Source: Dendrolimus kikuchii
Taxonomy: Eukaryota > Arthropoda > Insecta > Lepidoptera > Lasiocampidae
Length of the DNA: 64,000 bases
Direction: 5' to 3'
Assembly (NCBI GenBank): GCA_019925095.2
Contig: CM034415.1
Coordinates: forward strand, 4,745,001 to 4,809,000
The notes beneath the pieces were generated by a model. It was not told the origin of the DNA, ran no database searches, and was given only the letters and a program-made list of their open reading frames with translations. Positions 49,336-59,700 of the stretch are shown piece by piece (the first letter of the stretch is position 1; each line of letters opens with the position of its first letter). The position numbers and the translations under genes are program-made.

Positions 49336-52300
49336 GTCTGACCTGGGGCCATAAAACCAATCCTCCAGTGCTTCTATGCCATGGAAAGCTCGATGGTTGT
49401 TCCACATTCAGACCCTTGGTATCATTACTTCCCGATGGGTTTTTCTACGTATCCATCGACCTTCCCGGAAATGGAAGGTCTGACCACATGCCCAAAGGAG
49501 TGTTGTTCAGCATTGCAGACCTGGTGCCAACGCTTGTGAAAGTTGTCCAGCATTTTGAGTGGAAACACTTCATGTATATTGGTTGGTCTTTGGGTGTTGC
49601 CATCGGTGAGTAATAATTATACTTGGGCGCGTTCCTCTTGTAGCTCACAACGTCCAAAATGCTCCTTCAGCCGTTCCACGTAACGAACCGGTCGTTATAG
49701 TCGCGCGAAAACGTCCCTAATGACGTCATTTAAAATTGCAACGCAAGCAGGTGGAACGGGAAAAGTCGCGGACGTGAGCGTGTTTAGTATGAGCCTCTTG
49801 TGGAATGTATAGAAGACTAGCGACTGTCCGTGACTGTGTCTGCGTTTTTACGGAAAATTCGCCATAGCAACATGACATTGTTGTTACGACGACGTGTGTA
49901 TTGGTTTACTAGCTGATACCCGCCCGCTTCGCGTGCCGTATATTCAAGTCAATACTGACTTCGTAGCGCTGCATTGAAACCAATTTACAACCCGCAAGAG
50001 TTAACTTGAGACTTCGCTCGGATGACGTAAGCGCGAAGTACTGACGCGTCGTTGGCGAGTGCGGTACGAAGGCGGGGGTCGGGGTGGTGAGAGCGGTAAG
50101 AAGGCGGAGGTCGGGAGGGGAGCGCGCATTCCGCTCAGGTCTCAAGTTAACTCTTGCAGATAATATATGATAAGAATATGTAGGCAGTATTTTTTGTTAA
50201 TGCTGAGGAATGTCTTTTTTGCGACACATACTCGCGCTATTACGAGGGAAGGCCAAACGCAGCGCATAAGGCCGCCTGCACGAGTGCATGTAGGACTCTC
50301 ACGGACCGGACCCCGCCTCAAGGATTAGGGGCCGATGACTAACTATCGAGTAAACCTAACCTGCGCCCCATATCGCACTTTAGCTGGACGCTACGGGATC
50401 TAGAACATGGTTACTGCACCGTGACGCCCTCGTGATGAAGTTAGCCTTGCCTTCTTTCGAATTTGAATGGCTTCACTTTAACTTAGAATTTAGATACATA
50501 GATAACACTTTAATGCTCACCAAAATAAATAAATATAAAAACAAAATGCATAATGACAATATTTCTTGGCAAAACAACAGGCGGCCTTATCGCTAAAAGC
50601 GATCTCTTCCAGGCAACCTAGCTTAAAAGAAATTCTAACTAATCTGACGATGTAGGTTTAGCAGAAAAAAATAAATAAAATAAAAATACATTTATTCATA
50701 GCCACAATAGATAACAAAGGGAAAAAAATAATAATTTTGTGCAGTCCGTCAGCTATCAAAGTCTTGAACTAGGATTCAACCTGTAAATTACAGTTGCTTT
50801 GGCAACTTTAGCGGAATACAAAATACAATAAAGGCTAAAGTAAACATTGCAAAATTTTTAAATTCTCAAAAAAATATAGGACTGTACAATTTAAATATAC
50901 ATACTTACACTAATATATAAATTTATTACATACATTAATTCAGACACATTTATAGAATAGCAATATATTATATAATTTTGATTATGTTTTCAACACCAGG
51001 CAAAATCTTCGACATAGCCTACCCTGGTATTATAACCAGGACGGTTGAGTTGGACCCAGTGCCTGCCCACCACACGTGGCCTACAACAAGAGAGGATCTC
51101 AAGGACTGGTATCAGTACTACTACTCCTATTATGAGGATGGGAAGTATAAGAAAAGCAACGCTGGTGTAGAAACTGCACCTAAGTATAGTTATGAAAAGG
51201 TGAGACAGAATGTAGGGTAAACTATATTATTCTTGACATTGACAATTTATTTTAGACTAACTGTAACTCGCAACTACGTCCGTTTGGATTTTTTTTCGCC
51301 AAACCCTAACTTTGTAAGTAACCTAAGTTGCTTCTTATAACATCAGTTTCAGAGATTAGTCGAAACAAACAGACAAACATTTTAAAAATTGATACTTGAT
51401 ATAGGTACCGTTTAAACTTTCATATGCATTGAGTAAAAGCTGTTATTTTGGCATTGCAAACAGACACTTCAATTTTATTTATTTTTATGTATGTATAAAT
51501 ATATATATTAGAATTTAAGAAATCAATTTTTTATTTTGTAATCATCACTATCATTATAATATTTAAGAGATTCACACTAAGAGGTTTATTTTGTAGCCAT
51601 AGAATAATAATATTCTCCAAACAGTGCGACGGGCAGACGCCATAGTTTCCATAGTCCCAGATCCCAAGTTCCATTAGCTTTAGCAGATCACCCCAATAGC
51701 CCAGTACCTGTTCTCATTTCCTACAATAGCCCTACACTGACTGACTGGGGCTTGTCCTTGGGTACATTTTCATATAGTGTAGACAAAGATAATCGTCCGT
51801 CAGTGTCACGCCACATTTATATCAAAGGGACCTCCTTGTGTTGGCCTTCCCATGGCCTCACGCAAGTCCTCCAAAAAGTCCGCGCTAATTTTATGGCCCC
51901 TGATCTTAAAGAACATACAAATAATAATACTATTAGATAACCATAAAGTGAAATATTAAAGTTTCTTAACATCTTGATAAATTAACAGGCTGAATATCAT
52001 TGGGTGGAGTGTCAACAATTATATAGTTTACCCTATATGCTCCTTTTATAAAAATATCAACCAAAGTACGTGTAGTAGCATGAGTATAGTTCTAAAATTA
52101 AGACTAGGCTGAAATTTAGTCAATTTTCAGGCTAGAGAACTATTGATAAATGCAAGAGGTCTAACAGAGGAGGCTTCAGAACATGCCATTGAGAGAGTAC
52201 TTACTCCCGTTGCAGACGGACTGTACAGGTAATGAAGTAAATACTGCCTATCCATGCAGGAACGGAGAAAGAATACAATTTCCTGCGGCCGGGCGGCCTG

Positions 52301-53540
52301 TCGTAAGAGGCGACAAAATAACCAACAGCCAGGTGGTAGGGTATTTGCCCGACTGGCTGACTACTACCCCTGGTCTAGAGTATGCGGCCATAACAACCTG
52401 AGTTGTGTTCCGGCATTAGTGACCATGTTCCAGTCTCCCTTAAGAGAGCAGCAGCGCATTTGTAGCATCTTTGCTGTTGCAAATGTCCATAGGCGATGGT
52501 AATCGCTTTCCATCAAGTGGGCCGTCTGCCTGTCTGCTGAACTCATGCAATAAAAAAAACAAACAATTCAAATCAAAGATAAACTTTCTCGCCTTTTTTT
52601 TCGGCAAACTTCGTTGTCAAATCATCCATAGATGAGGACGATTTCAGTTTTTCTAGATTTTCTGCCTCTATAGGCAACAAGTCTGATAGTTGTTCCTGTT
52701 GGCACAGCAGTTATTCTCAAAAATATTATTAATCTATAAAAGATTGTGGATAACATTTTGGGAACATTTGTGTTGCGGACAGAGAGCACCCCCCTGACCC
52801 GCCCGCAGGAGCACATCTACACTCCGCGCCCCGCATACCGCCGACGCCCATAGCTGGCGCGATTAGCAACTAGGCGTCGGACGGAATGCGGGATATAGGA
52901 GGCTGAAAAAACTACAACCCTGAACCAACTATGAATTCAGCCACTCAGCCATTCATATATTGTACTCAACTCTCTTGCATACTTTGTTCTACTCCTTAAA
53001 TGTATATTTATAATTGAATAATAATCATACAGTCCATTATTAAATCGAGTTTTAATTTCCAAACACAAGAAGCAACTGCCACCAATAATTTGCTTATACA
53101 CTTTCGGGGCCCCAATAACTTGGGTGCCCCCTATCATTGACACGGCTGATACGGCGGTATCTACGCCCCTGGAACCATCTTTATTTAGCTGCTTTTTACA
53201 ATACCCTGATAATGTCTATGCATTATTAAAATTATTTTTTTTTAGATTCACCTTTGACCAGCGCATGAAACGTGTACCAGTGCTCCCATTTTCTGGGGAA
53301 ATTCTTCAACGTATATACACAACATCCAAAACACCTACTCTAGGTATAATTGCATCGCAAACTCTGGCTGCAGGGGTATTCGATCGGACGCCCTTCGTAA
53401 CAGATCCAAAATTATGGCCTCATATGAACTATTCTTGCAAAGTTGTCGAAGGAGGCCATGACGTCCATATAAATAGCCCAGAGTTAATGGCCGATGATAT
53501 TGGGAAGTTTTTAATGGATGAAATGAAGGCAAAGTTGTAA
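49336..53540 (+). CDS. Serine hydrolase-like alpha/beta-hydrolase, gene B (5' partial)
   Basis: Four exons join in phase: 49336-49605, 51000-51199, 52131-52228 and 53246-53540 (287 residues placed). Visible motifs are LTWGHKTNPPVLLCHGKLDG (oxyanion HG), DLPGNGRSDHMP, the nucleophile elbow GWSLG and the catalytic-His segment VEGGHDVH; it ends DEMKAKL. The short first exon (M..EW.I..PWG) seen in genes A and C was not found in about 7.5 kb upstream, so the gene is either 5' incomplete or has a diverged or distant first exon. Compared with gene A, exons 2-3 are fused and exons 4-5 are fused, while the last two junctions are conserved. The 98-base penultimate exon has the same length in A. An AATAAA lies 10-20 bp after the stop. 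A retroposon and a solo LTR sit in the last intron. Confidence 0.8.
49620..49800. repeat. Non-autonomous repeat, first of two copies in hydrolase introns
   Basis: The words GGCGCGTTCCTCTTGTAGCTC, GCGAAAACGTC, GTGGAACGG and GAGCCTCTTGTGGAATGTAT match a second copy at about 59325-59545. Both copies lie within 150 bp of a splice site in hydrolase genes B and C. Confidence 0.5.
50510..50640 (-). repeat. LINE-like 3' tail
   Basis: The reverse complement (TTTTAGCGATAAGGCCGCCT ... AGCATTAAAGTGTTATC) matches the forward piece at 32365-32480 (GCGATAAGGCCGCC ... AATAAAGTCTATGTC). It is in an intron of gene B. Confidence 0.45.
51620..51940 (+). repeat. Dispersed repeat shared with 62236-62515
   Basis: Parallel blocks: GTGCGACGGGCAGACG, CACAATAGTCC/TACAATAGCCC, GGGGCTTGTCCTTGGGT, CGTCAGTGTCACGCCAC and CCCATGGCCTCACGC. 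The second copy extends further upstream (from about 61960), suggesting a truncated first copy. The class is unknown. Confidence 0.55.
52250..52556 (+). mobile_element. ~300-bp poly(A)-tailed retroposon, best-preserved copy
   Basis: Runs from ATGCAGGAACGGAGAAAGAA to CTCATGCAATAAAAAAAAC. It lies 21 bp downstream of the donor of gene B exon 52131-52228, in the last intron. I use it as the reference for other copies. Confidence 0.7.
52771..53087 (+). mobile_element. Solo LTR, copy 2
   Basis: Starts TGTTGCGGACAGAGAGCACC and ends CTGCCACCAATA, with 5-bp duplications ATTTG at 52766-52770 and 53088-53092. Same element as 27798-28125. It lies in the last intron of hydrolase gene B. Strand is arbitrary. 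Confidence 0.75.
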
Positions 53541-53744
53541 AAAGCTAATAATAAAGTACAAAATTGAAATGTATCAAAATATATAATTTTAATACTCTGT
53601 TTAATAGTAAGTTTTTTTTTAAAACCCATACATCCCCATATATATATTATATAAAATCAAAATAGTGATTTTAATTTTAATATAATAAACCGAATTATAT
53701 TAAAAACTAAAAAAAAGTTATAACAGACTTCTTTCTACAACATA

Positions 53745-54078
53745 TTGAAGTCGGTGCCAAATAAAACATAAAAGAACAAAACAAATTTAAAAAATATATT
53801 AATTTTTATGACTACCTCGGCTGTATATACGAGTAAAGAAAAAAAATGTGAAAATCGGTTTACAATTGACGGAGATATCGTGTTACGAAGAATTGGTTAA
53901 CAATTTTCGTCGGTTTCTCTTAATTCCTAGGAATCCACGCATCAGATCCTGATATAATAATAGGACCCATTCGGGAGTATAACCTTTCGATTAAAAAAAA
54001 TGAAAATCGGTCCACAATTAACAGAGTAATCGAGTAACATACATAAAGACGAATTGAAAACCTACTTTTGAAAGTCGG
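53745..54078. repeat. Element with GAAGTCGGT ends
   Basis: Bounded by TTGAAGTCGGTGCCAAATAA and CTTTTGAAAGTCGGTTAAAA. It contains the twice-repeated word GTGAAAATCGGTTTACAATT / TGAAAATCGGTCCACAATTA. It separates gene B from the pseudo-exon at 54081. Confidence 0.4.
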
Positions 54079-54080
54079 TT

Positions 54081-54216
54081 AAAACTTATGGCCTCACATG
54101 AACTGCTCTTGCAAAGTTGTCGAAGGAGGCCATGATGTCTATATAAGTCCAGTTCAGTGTTAATGGCTGACGATATTGGGAAGTTTTTAATGAAAGAAAT
54201 GAAAGCAAAGTTGTAA
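54081..54216 (+). pseudogene. Duplicated fragment of gene B's last exon
   Basis: Matches 53405-53540 closely (CTCACATGAACTGCTCTTGC, AAAGTTGTCGAAGGAGGCCA, GATATTGGGAAGTTTTTAAT, ATGAAAGCAAAGTTGTAA). It has a 1-bp insertion near its start and a rewritten stretch where the catalytic-His loop continues (TATATAAGTCCAGTTCAGTG), introducing stops. It sits 540 bp downstream in the same orientation. The segment holds only the C-terminal ~45 codons, so it is a partial local duplication and not a gene. Confidence 0.8.
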
Positions 54217-54599
54217 AAAACAATATATAAAATATTTAATATTTACGTACTAGTTATTAATACTAATACCACACCCGGAGTGCAAGAGACATTGTTGCAC
54301 TTGATCTTCGACGACATTGTTGCACTTGATCTTCGACTGCCTCTATCACCACCAGGAGACAAGGCAACTGGTTTTTTTTGTACAATAAAGTAGGTATATT
54401 ACATTATTTTTTTGTTTTTCTTTCTAAAATTTATATTCTTCAGGCGTATCAGACGAAAACGCAGACATTTGAAAGTAAAGTCTCAGTCCATGCAGAATAA
54501 AAAAAAAACTATAATATTAGAATATTAGAAACACGCTGTGTCTGTAAATTGACGCTATTTAAAAAAAAACAACTGGAATAGACTATATACACGACGGAG

Positions 54600-55015
54600 A
54601 ACAAGATGATTTTTTTAGATTTCTTGTCTGTTCGGGATTCACATAAAAACTACTTTCGTTAATCGACAGCTAATTCTTAGACTTAAAATCTGCGCTATTT
54701 TTTATCCCGGGAATACGACGATTTTTTGAGAATTATATAAAATGGCCAGATAGAAAAAAAAATCGAATTCTAATGCAATTTTTTCACTGATCGATAGCAA
54801 ACTTTATGTAATGAAATGTGTGATATATTTTTATCCCGGGAATACCACGGCAATTTTCCCGAGAGTGGTTTGTAGTTGTTCAAGTGCATAAAACTTGGCC
54901 TATTCCGACACAGTTTTCACTAAGCGATAGATTACATTATTTTTTAAATGCTGCGGTATTTTGTGTCCCGTGAATCACGCGGGAATTGCAAGACAACCGT
55001 TGGCGAAATCGCAGG
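54600..55015 (-). repeat. Dispersed repeat copy, reverse orientation
   Basis: The reverse complement carries CGTGATTCACGGGACACAAA, CCTATTCCGACACAG-type words (as reverse) and TTTTTAGATTTCTTGTCTG at its tail, matching copies at 15565 and 28570. Two partly repeated blocks (TTTATCCCGGGAATACGACG and TTTTATCCCGGGAATACCAC) suggest a composite. Confidence 0.5.
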
Positions 55016-55106
55016 CATAATCTAAACCTGTAATATTCCAAAGCCTCTAAGGGGCAGTCTCACTCGACGAGAACCTACATTCCAATCCCATCAAAACTAA
55101 CACATA

Positions 55107-56344
55107 TACCAGGCCACTCAGAAAGTATTGCGAAAAAAAGTTTTTATGTATTAGAGACTGGCCAGTTATAATGTATTTTGAAAATATGATTATTTATAAC
55201 TACAAATAGGTACGTTCCAATTTCAAAGTTTCCCTCCACATTATTTGCGAGGCAATTTAAATTATCATGTCTCATTGAAAAATGGATCTGCGCCGGGACA
55301 TTCTTGCGCTATGATTTTTTACGATTTAAAGTGTCGCCTGAAACCGGACGAATCGTACGATAGACTTCAAATAGCATCATGTTGGTACAACGAATTCAAA
55401 CGTGGTTGACTAACTTTGGTGGATGAAGAAAGAAGTGGTTGTCCTTTGACGGTTGTTACGGAAGAAAACGTGCTAGCAGTGAAAAATTTAATTCAAGATA
55501 ATAGGCGAGTTACGTATCAACAGATTCAGAACGTACTGCAGATTAGATCGGGAAGCCTTCACGGGATTCTAAACGTGCATCTTGGCGTGAGGAGGATGGT
55601 TTCACGCTGGATGCCGCACAACCTCACCGATGCCCAGAAGCAGGCCCGAGTGAAATGTTGCCGTGATATGAATAAACAAATTTGAAGCAGGCTCGTCTCG
55701 GCATGTTTACGAAATCATTACAGGTGCTGAGTCCTGGTTTAATTAATACGATTCAGAAACGAAGCGCCAGTTGACGGTTTGGGTGTTTCAAAACGAATCA
55801 ACGCCTACCAAAGTGAGGCGATCTAGAAGCGGGGGGAAGATTTTGATCGGGACTTTTTTCAATTTGACTGGGTACTTCGTGTCAATTCCTTTACAGAACC
55901 AAAGAACAATCAACGCCGAATGGTAAAATACCAAATGCTTGGCAGAAGTTTTCTCTGTTGTGAGCAACAAGCGACCAAACACAGGGCTCAGCGGGCTACT
56001 GCTCCACCACGACAACGCGCCCGCCCATACCACGCTGAAAACGAGGGACTTTCTGGACAGCACACCGGTAAAACTCCTAGGTCACCCTCCTTACAGACCT
56101 GACCTAGCACCATGTGACTTCTTTTTATTTCCAGCTCAAAGGAATACAATTTTCTTCGCCGGAAGACGCGCTGTCAGCGTTCTAGCAAGCTGTAAACTGG
56201 AAAAAAGTGTTACGAAAACTGGTTCAGACGCATGAAACTTTGTATGGAGACTGGTTGAGAGTACATTGAATAGATTTAATAAATTAATATTTACCTATAG
56301 AACATTTTTATTTTATTCTCACAAAACTTTCTGAGTGTCCCACA
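55107..56344 (+). mobile_element. Decayed mariner transposon
   Basis: The ends carry the inverted word CACTCAGAAAGT (55115-55126; mirrored at about 56325-56336), and TA flanks both sides (55105-55106, 56345-56346). Transposase pieces in order: KCRLKPDESYDRLQIAS, WYNEFKRG, then the 89-residue frame 55416-55685 with RVTYQQIQNVLQI and SRWMPHNLTDAQKQARV, later LLLHHDNAPAHTTLKTRDFL and PYRPDLAPCDFFLFP. These are the helix-turn-helix, WMPHNLT and HDNAPAHT...LAPCDFFLF blocks of mariner (D,D34D). Stops and frameshifts break it, and part of the N-terminal domain between DRLQ and WYNEF is deleted. It lies between convergent hydrolase genes B and C. Confidence 0.85.
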
Positions 56345-56749
56345 TATGACGCGGCAGATCCATATTGGAATCATTGTCTTGTTTACAGAAGAATTTATTT
56401 GCTAAGAAAGCGACAATACAAGAATGTAGAAATAATTTCTATATAGATTTCTATGTTTAAATTGGATATGTTGTATACCGCATTTCCTACAAATGAAGTC
56501 GGCTGCATAAGGCTGTGTTGGAGTTTCCTCCAGCACAGCACTGATTTTCAGTGCCGACCCCGCCTCATTGATTAATATTTGACCCATCACCACAGTAAAT
56601 GTAACACTAAATGTAGTAAGACAGTAACATGAACCATAAAACAGATTTGATAAAAAGGCGCACACAAAATAAGAATCATTATCCTACACAATAAAAGAAG
56701 AGAAAATATGTGAGTAAACAGTGCATGGCCACCTTTAGGTTCAGGTCCA

Positions 56750-59700
56750 TTACAACTTAGACTTTTCAAATTCACAGTTTAAAAACTCAACAATATGTTG
56801 AGCACATCTCTCCGGATTTGTGAAATGCACATCATGACCCCCGTCCACATATATCACTTTGAAGTATTTTAGACCTTTCTCCAACCAATTGAGGAGCTCT
56901 TTGGCCTCTTTTAACTTCGAGGGGTAATTTTTGGACCCCTCATTCGCGCATATATGGAGTATGGGGGGAGACTTTTTCGTGAAGAGCTTGTAATAGTAAT
57001 CATTGGGATAGTGCTGAGGTACTATATATCTGAGACGCCTGTCCCAGGATAACCTGGAATATGAATAGAGTATTATTAGAGATTATTAATAATTTACAAC
57101 CTGGCTATAACATCTAGAACATGAACTATTTTTTTTGCATTCTGGCAGTATATAATATACTATCTTATCTATTTTTATTGCATAAGTTCGGCAGACAGGC
57201 AGAGAGGGCCCACCTGATGGGAAGTGGTTACCATCGCCTATGTACCAAAGGTGCTACCAATGTGCTGCAGCTCTCTAATAAAGGGTGGCTGGAACATAGT
57301 CATTAATTCCGGAACACATTTCAAGGTTGTTATAGTAGCATACCCTAGACTAGGGGTGGTAGGCATCCAGACTGGCAAATATCCTACAACCTGGCCGTGG
57401 GTGGGTGTTTTGTCACCTCTTACGACAGGCCGCCCCAATGAAGGAAATTGTAAACAATTCACCGACAATGACTTGATTGACAAGTCACTTACAATAACTG
57501 TGTCATATAGACGTGTTATTTTAATTTTTACGTTGATCTGAGTGTAAGATCTGGTAAAATAACTAAATACGGACATAACACTACTAAGTTTCACATGAGT
57601 AGTAATTCTTAAATATTTAGCAAGAATTTCTTTTTTTTACGAGGGGAAACCCGATTGAGCGCCTTCAGCCGCGGCGCAGTGAACTGAGGAAATCGCAGTC
57701 GGTGTGTGGGATTCGCCAGGTCGGGGTGGCACTAGCACCTCTAGCCAAAGCTAAAGATGCTATTGTACACCACAGTTAGGGATACTCACTAAAACCCCTC
57801 GGTATTCCGTCCTTCGCCTTTAATGCCAGGGCCACGGATAAATCGCCTAGCCTCTCCGCTTACCAAGGATGTCTAGCAAAACTCGAAGTAAAAATATTTT
57901 CGTAATAATTCGACGATATTTGCCAAAGAACCGCCAATATAACAGGTTTTAATGGCGTTTAGCTTCTTTTACGGTCGATTTTTCAATCATCAGATAAAAG
58001 TTATTTACCGAACGTAAACAAAACAGTTGAGCTGATTCACTTTTACATTCAGTCAAATTATGATATATTTAGATGGATAACTTTTATCAGATAATTGAAA
58101 AATCGGGCCTTAATCAAATAATTGTCCTGTTAATCAATTACAAAGTGTTATAAAAATTATTCTGCCTTTTAAAAATAATAGCACTGGCATCATAAAAAAT
58201 CTACATGTATTTCGACGCTCTGAACCCGAATCTTAAGGTGAAGAAGAAGAAAAGAGATTAACCCTTTAGCTCACTATTAGCACATATGTGTCTGCGATGA
58301 GAGTGCAGATCGCGTTTGTGCAAGTGTCTTAAAGGTTAATATACTCACATATATCTATCCTTGTCAACTTCTATCAAATTCCTTGATAATATCAATTCTG
58401 CTTGCTTCTGTGTCAAATCACGAGCTCTCATAACAACTTCTACAGCTTGTTCCTTAGTATAAACTTTCTTATTATTATTGACAAAATCATAATCATTGTA
58501 ATAGTCAGAGTATCTTTTATAATGGTCCGGTTCTTGTAAATACTGTAGACGTTGCAATGATGGTGTTAAGTCAAGGAATATCATCTTTATTATATGGTTT
58601 GGGTATACTGTGTTGTAAAATAAAGCTGAAATTTGACACATTTACAATTAAATCTTAGAAAGGTTCACAGTGACTGCTTTGTTTAATATCACTGACAATA
58701 TACTATGTGCACAAAATAATAAAATTTGCTATTCTTGTAATGTTTGATTTGACCAATGCTTTTGATTTCATTAATAGTAAATTTCTACATTCTTAAATAA
58801 GATATTGTAGGTTCAACACTAAGGCTGTGAACTAGTTAACTAGCTATTTAAGCAACTGTCAAAAATAAGTAAAACTTAATAATAGCAATGTTTTTCTTCT
58901 GCAGCTGCCAAGTTGATTGTAAATAGAGGAGTATCCCAGGGATCAATTCTGGGCTCATGTCTTTTTATTTTGTATTCAGCTGATATCATGTGCATATATA
59001 AATTTATAAATATCACATCTGGTACCCAGACAGGGTACTACAAGGTAAGTATAAGATGGCGTCACGGGTTACCATACCTTGTTCACAGCCCATGGAATGT
59101 CCTATATAAATAAATTTGTCCCATTTTAAATATAGTAATACATATTCAACAGCAGCGACAAAGTGGAATCTTGATAATTTAACACCTGAAAAATAAAGGA
59201 AAAATATTTTTTATTAAACACTTTTTAAAGTACCAAATTCCTCAGCTCAAGAGGTAAAGCACCGAAGTGTCATTTCAAACTATTTATTGGTTTGAAACAT
59301 GAGTATTTTTGCAGATTTTATGCTAAGAGCGCGTTCCTTTTATAATTCACAATGCTCAAAATACTTCGTCTTATTTTCGCCGCGAAAACGTCACTGATGG
59401 CGTCATGATCTTTACTCACGCAGCGCTCACAACGATCCATGTCAAGAACAGGGTCGAACAATCCGTTCCACTTGAGTTTATGCAAGTGGAACGGCAGAAA
59501 ACGCGGTAGTGAGTGTGGTCGTTGCGAGCCTACTGTGGAAAGTATCCTTGGTGGTACAAACCACAATCACATGTATTGCCTTAGACAGGCATTCAAAGTC
59601 TTTGTAGTTTTGGTTACAAACTATTTGTTGTAGTTATTATACAAATTATAATTTCAATTTATCACATATGATGTTAGAATGATTACAATAATTATTTAAA

